The notes under the pieces are model-generated. The model did no database searches. It was given only the letters and a program-made list of their open reading frames with translations, and was not told the origin of the DNA. DNA of 64,000 nt, from positions 1-64,000 of the forward strand of contig CAWKIT010000039.1 in the NCBI GenBank assembly GCA_963849695.1. Direction: 5' to 3'. The translations under genes and the position numbers were made by a program. Origin of the DNA: DASSUW01 sp963849695 (lineage in GTDB: Bacteria > Actinomycetota > Thermoleophilia > Solirubrobacterales > Solirubrobacteraceae). Of this stretch, positions 13,204 to 27,901 are shown one piece after another (positions within the stretch are counted from its first letter, which is position 1; each line of letters starts with the position of its first letter).

Positions 13204-14768
13204 AGCGGAATGTTGCCGTGCTTGCGCTTCGGCCCCGGCTCGCGCTTGGTGGCGAGCGTCTCGAGCGCCGTGATCACCTTCGGGCGCGTCTCGTGCGGGA
13301 CCAGAACATCGTCGACGTAGCCGCGCTCGGCCGCCGCGTACGGGTTGGCGAAGCGCGCCTTGTAGTCGTCGATCAGCTTCTGGCGGCGCTCGGCCGGCGT
13401 GGGTGACTGCGCGATGTCGCGCCGGTGGATGATGTTGACCGCCCCCTCGGGCCCCATCACCGCGATCTCGGCGGTCGGCCAGGCGAAGTTGAAGTCGGCG
13501 GCCAGGTGCTTGGAGGCCATGACGTCGTAGGCGCCGCCGTACGCCTTGCGCGTGATCACGGTGATCTTCGGCACCGTCGCCTCGGCGTAGGCGTACAGCA
13601 GCTTGGCCCCGTGGCGGATGATCCCGCCCCACTCCTGCGAGGTGCCGGGCAGGAACCCGGGCACGTCGACGAACGTCAGCAGCGGGAGGTTGAAGGCGTC
13701 GCACGTGCGCACGAACCGTGCGCCCTTGGCGCTCGCGTCGATGTCGAGCACGCCGGCCAGCGCTTGCGGCTGGTTGCCGACCACTCCGACCGTCAAACCG
13801 TTCAGGCGGCTGAACCCGCAGACGATGTTCTGCGCGTAGTGCTCGTGGACCTCGAAGAACTCGCCGTCGTCGACCACCGACCGCACCACGTCACGCATGT
13901 CGTACGGCTTGTTCGGGTTGTCGGGCACCACCGAGTCGAGCTCGGCGTCCATCCGGAACGGGTCGTCCGACGGCGCCACCCGCGGCGGCGTCTCGAGGTT
14001 GTTCTGCGGGAGGAAGCTCAGCAGGTAGCGGGTGTCCTCCAGGCACGCGTCCTCGTCGTCGGCCGCGAAGTGGGCGACCCCCGACTTCGAGTTGTGCGAC
14101 ATCGCCCCGCCCAGCTCCTCGAACTCGACCTCCTCGCCCGTGACCGTCTTGATCACGTCGGGGCCGGTGATGAACATGTGCGAGGTCTCCTTGACCATGA
14201 AGATGAAGTCCGTGATCGCCGGCGAGTAGACGGCGCCGCCGGCGCACGGGCCCATCACCAGCGAGATCTGCGGGATCACGCCCGAGCAGCGGACGTTGCG
14301 CAGGAAGACGTCGCCGTACGCGCCCAGGGAGACGACGCCCTCCTGGATGCGCGCGCCCCCCGAGTCGTTGATCCCGATCACCGGGCAGCCGATCCTGGCC
14401 GCCAGGTCCATGATCTTGCACATCTTCTCGGCCATCGCCTCGCCGAGCGAGCCGCCGAACACGGTGAAGTCCTGCGAGAAGACGCACACGCGGCGGCCGT
14501 CGATGGTGCCGTGCCCGGTCACCACCGCGTCGCCCAACGGCCGGTTCTTGTCCATCGCGAAGTCGGTCGTGCGGTGGCGTACGTAGGTGTCGAGCTCCTG
14601 GAACGAGCCCGGGTCGAGCAGCTTCTCGATCCGCTCGCGCGCCGTGTACTTCCCCTTGGCGTGCTGCTTCTCGACCGCCTTCTCGGAGGCGTGGTGGATC
14701 ATCGCGTCGCGCAGCTCGTTCAGTTGCGCGAGCCGTTCCTCGTTGGTCTCGGGGCTCTTCTGGCGCAT
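13200..14768 (-). CDS. Acyl-CoA (propionyl-CoA) carboxylase beta subunit
   Basis: A 522-residue carboxyltransferase subunit, the normal size for actinobacterial AccD/PccB proteins. It transfers CO2 from carboxybiotin to an acyl-CoA. Two crotonase-like halves are visible: the N-terminal half has FGGSLGEAMAEK and INDSGGARIQEG, with GPCAGGAVYSPAITDF; the C-terminal half has VPGFLPGTSQEW, KAYGGAYDVMASKH and the GPEGAVNIIHRR segment that binds biotin/CoA in propionyl-CoA carboxylases. The fold favours propionyl-CoA, but acetyl-CoA use is possible. Its biotinylated partner could be the alpha subunit at 22842. ATG at 14768; divergent from accE with only 27 nt between starts. Confidence 0.93.
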   Translation of the reverse strand: MRQKSPETNEERLAQLNELRDAMIHHASEKAVEKQHAKGKYTARERIEKLLDPGSFQELDTYVRHRTTDFAMDKNRPLGDAVVTGHGTIDGRRVCVFSQDFTVFGGSLGEAMAEKMCKIMDLAARIGCPVIGINDSGGARIQEGVVSLGAYGDVFLRNVRCSGVIPQISLVMGPCAGGAVYSPAITDFIFMVKETSHMFITGPDVIKTVTGEEVEFEELGGAMSHNSKSGVAHFAADDEDACLEDTRYLLSFLPQNNLETPPRVAPSDDPFRMDAELDSVVPDNPNKPYDMRDVVRSVVDDGEFFEVHEHYAQNIVCGFSRLNGLTVGVVGNQPQALAGVLDIDASAKGARFVRTCDAFNLPLLTFVDVPGFLPGTSQEWGGIIRHGAKLLYAYAEATVPKITVITRKAYGGAYDVMASKHLAADFNFAWPTAEIAVMGPEGAVNIIHRRDIAQSPTPAERRQKLIDDYKARFANPYAAAERGYVDDVLVPHETRPKVITALETLATKREPGPKRKHGNIPL

Positions 14769-14795
14769 GGCACGGCGGACGCTATCGTGCCGCGC

Positions 14796-14984
14796 GTGGT
14801 CAATCGCCGCCCCCGGCTCGAGCTGCGCGGCTCGAGCGCGACGCCCGAGGAGGCGGCCGCCGTGATCGCCGCCGTCGAGCAGTTCCTGCGCGACACCGCG
14901 CCGCCGCCGGCACCCGAGGAGCGCGAGAGCGACTGGGTGCGCACCGCGCGGCTGGAGGCGGTCGACCGCGAGCCGGTGCGTTAG
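14796..14984 (+). CDS. Acyl-CoA carboxylase epsilon subunit
   Basis: A 62-residue protein typical of the actinobacterial AccE/PccE epsilon subunit: a short strand (LELRGSSATPEEAAAVIAAVEQFL), a Pro-rich linker, then a terminal Trp-containing helix (ERESDWVRTARLEA). Epsilon subunits bind and stimulate the alpha-beta carboxylase. GTG at 14796 is preferred because TATCGT (14783-14788) ends 7 nt upstream, giving a leaderless start; GTG 14787 would add three residues. It sits head-to-head with the beta gene, supporting the role. Confidence 0.78.
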   Translation: MVNRRPRLELRGSSATPEEAAAVIAAVEQFLRDTAPPPAPEERESDWVRTARLEAVDREPVR

Positions 14985-15024
14985 TCGCTCGCGGCGAATC
15001 GAGCAGCGCGTGGTGGTGGCGACG

Positions 15025-15355
15025 CCGGCGAACTGCGGCTGGGTGGGGAGGTGGCGGAGCGGCCCGCGCGGCGGGGCCGTCGGCGCCGTGGCCGGGTGGC
15101 GCGTTGTGGGAATCTCCAATGGGAGCTGTCCTGACTTATGGTCGCAGGACGACACCAGGGCAGGACGGCTTACCTCGAACCGCGCCCAACCGGCCCGAAC
15201 GGCCCTCCCGAGCGCTGTCGGCGGCGGTTCGCGCGCGCTCGTCGGCCCGATTTCGCCGGCTCCCGTTGTAGAAATCCACAACGGAGCCGTGGCGGCCGCT
15301 CGAGACCGGCCGCACCGGCGGCGTCGCCGCTCCCCACCCAGCCGCAGTTCGCCGG
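15025..15355. repeat. Inverted-repeat element in a gene-free gap
   Basis: The ~400-nt gap between accE and the pullulanase gene holds no gene I can support. It contains a perfect 26-bp inverted repeat at 15025-15050 and 15330-15355. Inside, a second pair (15103-15126 and 15259-15282) matches at 19 of 24 positions in inverted orientation, so two ~100-nt units face each other around a 132-nt centre. The inner core is itself a dyad (CGTTGT and ACAACG arms). It looks like a paired palindromic repeat or small non-autonomous element. No transposase and no clear target duplication are visible. Confidence 0.65.
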
Positions 15356-15380
15356 ACCCGCCTCGCCCAGCCGTAGCCGA

Positions 15381-18315
<2,935 letters not shown>

Positions 18316-18348
18316 CGTGGCCGCGACCTTACTAACAACTTCAAATAC

Positions 18349-18376
18349 TTGGAATCGGATACGGATTTGGTACTTT
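18349..18376 (+). promoter_or_regulatory. Promoter of the sulfite reductase operon
   Basis: TTGGAA (18349-18354) and TACTTT (18371-18376) are 16 nt apart and stand out as AT-rich in this GC-rich window. The ATG at 18383 is 6 nt further on, so transcription should start at or next to it. A weak dyad (CAAATAC / GTACTTTG) spans the same bases and could be an operator. Confidence 0.55.
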
Positions 18377-18382
18377 GACGCG

Positions 18383-20173
18383 ATGCGCCAGGGCTCTCTC
18401 GAGAACCCGGAGGTCCGCGAGGACGTTCCGGGCCACGTCATCCCCATCCTCCAGCGCGAGTTCGACGACTTCGACAACGAGGCGGAGAAGTTCCTCGACG
18501 GCGGCACGCCCGAGAACGAGTTCATCGGCTTCCGGCTGAAGCAGGGCGTGTACGGCCAGCGCCAGGCCGACGTCCAGATGATCCGCGTAAAGCTGCCGTT
18601 CGGCGGGATCACGCCGTCGCAGCTGGAGACGTTCGCCGACGTGATCGAGAAGTACGCCCCGCTCAACAAGGGCCACATCACCACGCGGCAGAACATCCAG
18701 ATACACCACGTGCCGCTGCGCGACGCCGCCGCCCTGATCCGCGAGATCTCCGACGCCGGGCTCTCGAGCCGCGAGGGCTGCGGCAACACGGTTCGAAATG
18801 TGACCGCCGACCCATGGGCGGGCGTCGCCCATGACGAGCGGTTCGACGTGACGCCCTACGCCGGCGCGTACGTGCGCTACTTCGTGCGCCACCCCACGAC
18901 GCAACTGATGCCACGCAAGGTCAAGACCGCGTTCACCGGCTCCGACGACGACCGCGCGATCACCGGCATCCACGACGTCGCCTTCATCGCCCGCGAGCGC
19001 GACGGGGCCCGTGGGTTCGAGATGCGGATCGGCGGCGGCACCTCGATCATGCCGCGGGTCGCGCCCACGCTGATCGACTTCGTGAGCGCCGACGACGGCG
19101 AGTACCTCAAGTACACCGAGGCCGTCCTGCGCATCTTCGACCGCCAGGACTGGCTGCGCGTCAACCGCGCGCGCGCCCGCCTCAAGGTGATGGTCGACAA
19201 GATCGGCATCGAGGCGATGCGCACGCTGGTCGAGGAGGAGCTCGAGGGCGACTGGGTCGCCGAGCGCGACTTCGACCCCCAGCCGCGCCTGTTCCTGCAC
19301 GACGAGGAGGCGAGCGCCCCGGCCAAGCCGCACTCGTACGGCTCGCCCAACGGCGACGGCGCCGAGTTCCTGCGCTTCCGCGCGGCGAACGTCGAGTCTC
19401 AGCGCCAGAAGGGCTTCAGCACCGTCCAGGTCAAGGTCCCGCGCGGCGATCTCAGCCCCGAGCAGCTGCGCGGGCTGGCCGATATCGCGCGCGATTTCTC
19501 GGGCGGCTACGCACGCACGACCGTCCACCAGAACCTGCTCCTGCGCTGGGTGCGCGACGAGGCGGTGTACGACGTGTGGCAGCGCCTGTCCGCGCTCGAG
19601 CTCGGCGACGCCGGCGCCGACCAGGTCAACGACGTCGTCTCGTGCCCGGGCACCGACTCCTGCAAGCTCGGCATCACGAGCTCGATGGGACTGAACCGCG
19701 CGGTGTCGGAGCGGGTCGAGGCCATGAACATCACCGATCCGCTCACGCGCGGGATCCACATCAAGATGTCCGGCTGCCCGAACGGCTGCAGCCAGCACCA
19801 CATCGGCAACCTCGGGTTCTACGGGGCCTCGATCAAGGTCGGCGAGCACACGATCCCGGCTTACGTCGCGCACGTCGGCGGCCAGTACGAGGCCGGCGAG
19901 GTGGTGTACGGCGCGCGATTGAAGGTGCGGCTGCCGGCCAAGCGCGTGCCGGACGCGGTCGAGCGCTGGATCCGCAAGTACGAGGCCGAGCGCGAGGACG
20001 GCGAGGTGTTCAACGCCTACGCCGAGCGCGTCGGCACCAAGGCGTTCGAGGACGCCGTCCGCGACCTCGCGATGCCGCTCGAGTTCGGCCTGGCCACGAT
20101 GAACGAGTTCATCGACTGGACCAAGAAGGTCCCGTTCCAGGTCCAGCGCGGCGAAGGCGAGTGCGCGGTCTGA
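18383..20173 (+). CDS. Ferredoxin-type nitrite/sulfite reductase
   Basis: A 596-residue siroheme and [4Fe-4S] enzyme that reduces sulfite to sulfide (or nitrite to ammonia) with six electrons. It has the two-fold layout of the family: two ferrodoxin-like half domains (VKLPFGGITPSQL and VKVPRGDLSPEQL) and central siroheme domains. The cluster ligands are present: Cys421 and Cys427 (CPGTDSC) and Cys465 and Cys469 (CPNGC). Being first in an operon with cysDN argues for sulfite. ATG at 18383 is probably leaderless; an upstream in-frame ATG at 18317 would precede the promoter. It overlaps cysD by one base (TGATG). Confidence 0.92.
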   Translation: MRQGSLENPEVREDVPGHVIPILQREFDDFDNEAEKFLDGGTPENEFIGFRLKQGVYGQRQADVQMIRVKLPFGGITPSQLETFADVIEKYAPLNKGHITTRQNIQIHHVPLRDAAALIREISDAGLSSREGCGNTVRNVTADPWAGVAHDERFDVTPYAGAYVRYFVRHPTTQLMPRKVKTAFTGSDDDRAITGIHDVAFIARERDGARGFEMRIGGGTSIMPRVAPTLIDFVSADDGEYLKYTEAVLRIFDRQDWLRVNRARARLKVMVDKIGIEAMRTLVEEELEGDWVAERDFDPQPRLFLHDEEASAPAKPHSYGSPNGDGAEFLRFRAANVESQRQKGFSTVQVKVPRGDLSPEQLRGLADIARDFSGGYARTTVHQNLLLRWVRDEAVYDVWQRLSALELGDAGADQVNDVVSCPGTDSCKLGITSSMGLNRAVSERVEAMNITDPLTRGIHIKMSGCPNGCSQHHIGNLGFYGASIKVGEHTIPAYVAHVGGQYEAGEVVYGARLKVRLPAKRVPDAVERWIRKYEAEREDGEVFNAYAERVGTKAFEDAVRDLAMPLEFGLATMNEFIDWTKKVPFQVQRGEGECAV

Positions 20174-21039
20174 TGCACCACCTCGATCAGCTGGAGGCGG
20201 AGGCGGTCCATGTCATCCGCGAGGTGGCGGCGGAGCTCGAGCGGCCGGTGTTGTTGTTCAGTGGCGGCAAGGACTCGATCGTGCTGTTGCATCTGGCGCG
20301 CAAGGCGTTCCGGCCGGGGGCGCTGCCGTTCCCGGTCATGCACGTCGACACCGGCCACAACTTCCCCGAGGTGATCGCGTTCCGCGACCGCCACGTGCCC
20401 GACGTGCTCGTCGCATCGGTGCAGGAGTCGATCGACCGCGGCCGCGTTCGCGACGAGCCGTCGCGCAACCGGCTGCAGACGACCACCCTGCTCGACGCGA
20501 TCGAGGACCGCCGCTTCGACGCCGCGTTCGGCGGCGCGCGCCGCGACGAGGAACGCGCCCGAGCCAAGGAGCGCGTGTTCTCGTTCCGCGACGACTTCGG
20601 GCAGTGGGATCCGCGGCGGCAGCGCCCGGAGCTGTGGGACCTCTACAACGGGCGCGTGCGGCCGGGCGAGCACGTGCGCGTGTTCCCGCTGTCGAACTGG
20701 ACCGAGCTCGACGTGTGGGAGTACGTGCGCGCCGAGGGCCTCGAGCTGCCGCCGATCTATTTCGCGCACGAGCGCGAGGTGTTCGAACGCGACGGCATGA
20801 TCTACGCGGTCTCGCCGTTCCTGCCGCTGAACGGCGACAGGCCCTTCACCGCCTCGGTCCGCTACCGCACCGTCGGCGACATGACCTGCACCGGCGCCGT
20901 GCGCTCGGATGCGCGCGAGCTCGACGACGTGATCGCCGAGATCGCCGCCACCAGGATCACCGAGCGCGGCGAGACGCGCGCCGATGACCGGGTGAGCGAG
21001 GCGGCGATGGAGGACCGCAAGCGGGTGGGGTACTTCTAG
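20173..21039 (+). CDS. cysD: Sulfate adenylyltransferase subunit 2 (CysD)
   Basis: A 288-residue PP-loop ATP pyrophosphatase. SGGKDSIVLLHLA is the nucleotide-binding SGGxDS motif. HVDTGHNFPEVIAFRD, GGARRDEERARAKERVFSFRD and LSNWTELDVWEYV are characteristic of CysD rather than of PAPS reductase. With CysN it makes adenylyl sulfate (APS) from ATP and sulfate. Length is near the usual 300 residues. ATG overlaps the sulfite reductase stop, and cysN starts 11 nt after its stop. Confidence 0.93.
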   Translation: MHHLDQLEAEAVHVIREVAAELERPVLLFSGGKDSIVLLHLARKAFRPGALPFPVMHVDTGHNFPEVIAFRDRHVPDVLVASVQESIDRGRVRDEPSRNRLQTTTLLDAIEDRRFDAAFGGARRDEERARAKERVFSFRDDFGQWDPRRQRPELWDLYNGRVRPGEHVRVFPLSNWTELDVWEYVRAEGLELPPIYFAHEREVFERDGMIYAVSPFLPLNGDRPFTASVRYRTVGDMTCTGAVRSDARELDDVIAEIAATRITERGETRADDRVSEAAMEDRKRVGYF

Positions 21040-21050
21040 GATGCTGCAGA

Positions 21051-22217
21051 GTGGCCACGGCGGGGTCCGTCGACGACGGCAAGTCGACGCTGATCGGCCG
21101 CCTCCTGCACGACTCCAAGTCCCTGATGGCCGACGAGGTCGCCACGGCCGCCGACCTGGCGCGGCTGACCGACGGCCTGCGCGCCGAGCGCGAGCAGGGC
21201 ATCACGATCGACGTCGCATACCGCCACTTCGCGACACCGAACCGTCGCTTCGTGCTGCACGACTGCCCCGGCCACGCGCAGTACACGCGCAACATGGCCA
21301 CCGGCGCGTCGACCGCCGACCTCGCGCTGGTGCTGGTCGACGCCCGCCGCGGGATGACCGAGCAGTCGCGCCGCCACCTGGCGATCGCGGCGCTGCTCGG
21401 AGTCCCGAGCGTGACCGTGCTCGTGAACAAGATGGACCTCGTCGGCTACGCCGAGGAGCGCTTCGACGCGGTCGCGCGCGAGGTGCTCGACTGGTCCGCG
21501 CGGCTCGGCCTGCACGGCGCCGGCTTCATCCCGGTGAGCGCGCTGCACGGCGACAACGTCGTCGAGCGGTCGGCGGCGATGCCGTGGTACGGCGGCCAGT
21601 CGCTGCTCGAGCATCTGGAGTCCGTGCCCGCGGGCAACGGCCTCGCCGACGGCCCGGCGCGACTGCCGGTCCAGTACGTCATCCGCGCCGACGGCGTCCG
21701 CTGGTACGCCGGCCGGCTCGGCGCCGGGACGCTGCGGGTCGGCGACGAGGTGGTCGTGCTCCCCTCCGGCACCCGCTCGCGCGTGGCGGCGTTCGAGGAC
21801 GGCGGCGAGGTGGCGGCGGCTCCGCGCTCGATCGCGCTCGCGCTCGAGGACGAGCTCGACGTCGGCCGCGGCGACCTGATCGCGCGCTCGGCCGAGGCGC
21901 CCGAGCCGGTGCGCGAGCTCTCCGCGACCGTGTGCTGGCTCGGCGACGAGCCCGCCCGGCCCGGCGCGCGGTACCTGGTCAAGCACACCACGCGCTCGGT
22001 CCCCGCCAAGCTCGACGCGATCGAGCACCGGCTCGACGTCACCACGCTCGCCCACGAGCCCGCCGACCAGCTCGCGCTCAACGAGATCGGCCGCATCCGG
22101 CTGCGGCTCGGCTCCCCGCTCGTCCCCGACCCGTACGAGCAGGTGCGAGCGACCGGGGCCTTCATCGTCGTCGACCCCGCGACGAACGACACGGTCGGCG
22201 CAGGCATGGTCGCGTAA
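21051..22217 (+). CDS. cysN: Sulfate adenylyltransferase subunit 1, GTPase (CysN)
   Basis: An EF-Tu-like GTPase of 388 residues that couples GTP hydrolysis to APS synthesis with CysD. G1 is GSVDDGKS, G3 DCPGH, G4 NKMD, followed by two beta-barrel domains (LPVQYVIRADGVRWYAGRLGAG onward). No APS kinase domain is fused. The annotated GTG gives only MAT before the P-loop region, shorter than usual. The ATG at 21041 is out of frame by one base; deleting one A near 21050 would give MLQVATAGS, so a start-proximal indel is possible. It ends inside a shared palindromic terminator. Confidence 0.9.
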   Translation: MATAGSVDDGKSTLIGRLLHDSKSLMADEVATAADLARLTDGLRAEREQGITIDVAYRHFATPNRRFVLHDCPGHAQYTRNMATGASTADLALVLVDARRGMTEQSRRHLAIAALLGVPSVTVLVNKMDLVGYAEERFDAVAREVLDWSARLGLHGAGFIPVSALHGDNVVERSAAMPWYGGQSLLEHLESVPAGNGLADGPARLPVQYVIRADGVRWYAGRLGAGTLRVGDEVVVLPSGTRSRVAAFEDGGEVAAAPRSIALALEDELDVGRGDLIARSAEAPEPVRELSATVCWLGDEPARPGARYLVKHTTRSVPAKLDAIEHRLDVTTLAHEPADQLALNEIGRIRLRLGSPLVPDPYEQVRATGAFIVVDPATNDTVGAGMVA

Positions 22218-22234
22218 GGGGGTCGACCCCCTTA
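22215..22234. terminator. Bidirectional terminator containing both stop codons
   Basis: TAAGGGGGTCGACCCCCTTA is a perfect 20-nt palindrome between convergent genes. Its first three bases are the cysN stop codon and its last three, read on the other strand, are the stop codon of the phosphatase. It should form a strong hairpin in either transcript. Confidence 0.75.
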
Positions 22235-22831
22235 GTAGAGCCCGGTCGGCAGCCCACCGTCCGGCAGCGAGCCGTACACCAGCAGCCGCGGCCGCGGGCC
22301 GAGCTCGAAGATGGTCGCGCTGGCGTTCGGCGGCGACCCCAGGTGCAGCGGGTCGGCGCCGGTGACGTGGGCGACCGCGACGCGGATGCAGCCGCCGTGG
22401 CAGACGACCATCCAGGGTCCGCCGGCCGCCACCAGCTCGTCGACCGCGCCCGCGACCCGCGCGGAGAAGTCGTCCCACGACTCGCCGTCAGCGGCCTTGC
22501 GCGGGCCTCCGCGCCAGTTGGTCAGCTCGCGCCCCAGGGCGTCGACCTCCGCCGCTACCCGGCCGCCCCAGGAGCCGACGTCGATCTCGCGCCAGCGCGG
22601 GTCGAAGCGCGCCGGGCGCAGCCCGAGCAGCTCCGCGGTCTCCCGCGCGCGGCCAAGGTCGCTGCACACGACGCGGTCGTCCGGGAGGCCGTCGAGCATC
22701 GCCGCCAGCGCCCGCGACTGCTCGCGGCCGCGCTCCGACAGCGGCGGGTCGAGCTGCCCCTGGAGGCGCTCCTCGGCGTTCCAGGTCGACTCGCCGTGCC
22801 GGACGAGGATCAGGCGGTCGCGAGATAGCAT
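22232..22831 (-). CDS. Histidine phosphatase family protein
   Basis: A 199-residue phosphoglycerate-mutase-like phosphatase. The phosphohistidine motif LVRHGESTWN is near residue 8, SDLGRARETAELLG is the second arginine motif, the catalytic acid lies in WREIDVGSWGG, and the second histidine in VVCHGGCIRVAV. Substrate unknown (sugar phosphate, nucleotide, or cobalamin precursor are known options). ATG 22831 gives the usual short N-terminus; ATG 22843 would overlap the divergent carboxylase start. Confidence 0.85.
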   Translation of the reverse strand: MLSRDRLILVRHGESTWNAEERLQGQLDPPLSERGREQSRALAAMLDGLPDDRVVCSDLGRARETAELLGLRPARFDPRWREIDVGSWGGRVAAEVDALGRELTNWRGGPRKAADGESWDDFSARVAGAVDELVAAGGPWMVVCHGGCIRVAVAHVTGADPLHLGSPPNASATIFELGPRPRLLVYGSLPDGGLPTGLY

Positions 22832-22841
22832 CACCCCGCTC

Positions 22842-24601
<1,760 letters not shown>

Positions 24602-24605
<4 letters not shown>

Positions 24606-25936
24606 GCGCCGAGCTCGACGCGCTGATCCACGAGGCGGCCGAGTGGCTGCGGATCCCGTCGATCTCGGCCGGCGCGCGCAACGTGGCCGCGCTGCGCGAG
24701 GCGGCCGTATGGGCGCAGCGGCGGGTGCTGGCCGCCGGCGGGACGTGCGATCTGGTGGACACGCCCGGCGGCGCGCCGCTGGTGGTCGGCGAGCTGCGCG
24801 CGCGTGACGAGGGCGCGCCGACCGTATGGATCTACGGCCATTACGACGTCCAGGACCCCGGCGACGAGTCGGCGTGGACGACGCCGCCGTTCGAGCCCGA
24901 CATCCGCGACGGCCGGCTGTACGCCCGCGGCGCCTGCGACGACAAGGGCAACTTCCTGCCGCTGCTGCACGTCGCGTGCGCCATGGCCGACGCCGGCGAG
25001 CTGCCGGTCAACGTGCGGGTGCTGGTCGAGGGCGCGGAGGAGACCGGCTCCGACGACGTCAACCGCTGGGTGGCGGCGGACGAGCGCGGCGCAGACTGCG
25101 TGATCGCCTTCGACGCCGAGATGCTCGACCCCGACACGCCCGCGCTGACGGTCGGGACGCGCGGGGCGGTGTTCGCGAGCCTGGAGGTCCGCACCGGCGA
25201 GCGGCCCGTGCACTCCGGCCTCTACGGCGGCGCGGCGCTGAACGCCTTCCACGCGCTGCACGAAGCGCTGGCGGCGGTCCTGCCCGGCGCCGACGGCCGC
25301 CTGCCGGAGGAGCTGCGGGCCGGCATCGAGCCGCCCACCCCTGATGAGCTGGCGACGTGGGACGCGCTGCCGGACGGCGCCCGCGTGCTCGCCGAGGCGG
25401 GCGCCCGGCCGGCCGACCCGACCGCCGGAGCCGAGTTCCACACCCGCACGATGGCCGACGCGGCACTCGACGTGCACCGGATCGCGGGCGGCGAGGCGCG
25501 CACGATCGTGCCGCCGGTGGCGAGCTGCGACCTGTCGGTGCGGATCGCGCCCGGACAGGACCCGCGGGAGATCGCCGGCGCGCTCGAGGCGCTGCTGCGC
25601 CCCGCGCTGCCCGAGGGCGCCGAGCTCGAGCTCTCGACCAGCCTGGCATCGCCTTCGCTGTTCGACCCCACGAGCGCGCCGCTGCGGATCGCCCACGGCG
25701 CGCTGGCCCGCGCCTGTGGCCGCGAGCCGGTGCTCCTGCGCTCCGGCGGGACGCTGCCGATCCTGGCGTCGTTCGCCGAGCGCGGCATCCCCGCGATCGT
25801 GTCGGGCTTCGGCCTGCCGGAGGACAACTTCCACGCGCCCGACGAGTCGTTCAGCCTCGCCGGCCTGGAGCTCGGCCGGCGCGCCGCGCGCGCGCTGTAC
25901 GAGGACCTCGGTGCGGGTCTGGCGCGCAGCGCCTGA
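24602..25936 (+). CDS. M20-family metallopeptidase (dipeptidase-like)
   Basis: A 444-residue zinc peptidase of the M20 (ArgE/DapE/CPG2) family. Metal ligands are visible: GHYDVQ, GACDDKGNF, the catalytic EGAEETGS pair and FDAEML, with a late histidine at NFHAPDES. HSGLYGG marks the dimerisation (lid) domain. Likely a cytoplasmic dipeptidase or deacylase; substrate not determined. Translation is coupled to the carboxylase (ATGA). Confidence 0.88.
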
Positions 25937-26363
25937 CGAGGCGCCCGCCGTCGCGTCGCTGCTCGGCGGGTTCCGCGACCACTTCGGGGGCGACTGGCCG
26001 GACGACGCGTCGCTCCTCGCCTCGGTCGAGCGCATCATCGCCCGCGACGACGCCGAGTACTTCCTGGCGGCGAGCGGCGAGGAACCGCAGGGCGTCGCCC
26101 AAGTCCGCTACCGCTGGAGCGTCTGGTGGGAAGCCGAGGACTGCTGGGTCGAGGATCTCTACGTGCGCGAGCACGCCCGCGGCGCGGGGCTCGGGCGCGC
26201 GCTGATGGGCGCCGTCCTCGGCAGCGCCGGCGAGCGTGGCTGCCGGCGCGTGGAACTGGACGTGAACTCGGAGAACACCGCAGCCCTGGCGCTCTATCGC
26301 TCGCTCGGATTCCGGACCGGCAAGACGGGCGGCCAGGACCTTCTGATGCGCCGGAGGCTCTAA
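25911..26363 (+). CDS. GNAT-family N-acetyltransferase
   Basis: A 150-residue acetyltransferase with the GNAT core: VEDLYVREHARGAGLGRALMGAV carries the R/Q-x-x-G-x-G/A acetyl-CoA loop, and ELDVNSENTAALALYRSLGFR the terminal motif. It transfers an acetyl group to an amine of unknown identity. GTG at 25911 overlaps the end of the M20 gene by 26 nt in another frame; no ATG is available, and the profile begins directly with RVWRAAPDEAPAVASL. Confidence 0.82.
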   Translation: MRVWRAAPDEAPAVASLLGGFRDHFGGDWPDDASLLASVERIIARDDAEYFLAASGEEPQGVAQVRYRWSVWWEAEDCWVEDLYVREHARGAGLGRALMGAVLGSAGERGCRRVELDVNSENTAALALYRSLGFRTGKTGGQDLLMRRRL

Positions 26364-26509
26364 CGAACCGAGCTGCGGGAGGGCTTGCCCGGACACAGCG
26401 TGAGGCTGGCCCGGACGAGCTCCCGCTGGCGCACGTGCAGGTCGCGCTGCGTCGCCAGCACCTGCTGGACATTCGACGCGCGGACCGGCTTGAGCGGCGG
26501 GGTGGTCAT
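26360..26509 (-). CDS. Possible small protein of 49 residues
   Basis: An ATG-started frame with a G/C-rich third position, encoding a basic peptide beginning MTTPPLKPVRASNVQQVLA and ending RSSVR. GATTCT lies 6 nt upstream of the ATG, a possible leaderless promoter, and the sequence just beyond is unusually AT-rich. It overlaps the convergent acetyltransferase stop by 4 nt. No family recognised; could be chance. The remaining gap to 26585 holds only a weak CAGAC/GTCTG dyad at 26550-26563. Confidence 0.3.
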   Translation of the reverse strand: MTTPPLKPVRASNVQQVLATQRDLHVRQRELVRASLTLCPGKPSRSSVR

Positions 26510-26585
26510 GCCAGCAGAATCGACCCGTGTGAGAAATTCTTGAATGGAGCAGACACCTGTCTGACAGTGCGGATAACCCCCCGCT

Positions 26586-27899
<1,314 letters not shown>

Positions 27900-27901
27900 C
27901 G

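Noticed and set aside
13425..14984. Long rightward open frame opposite the carboxylase beta subunit
   Set aside because: Only its last ~62 codons (accE) are supported; the rest is the antisense shadow of the beta gene.
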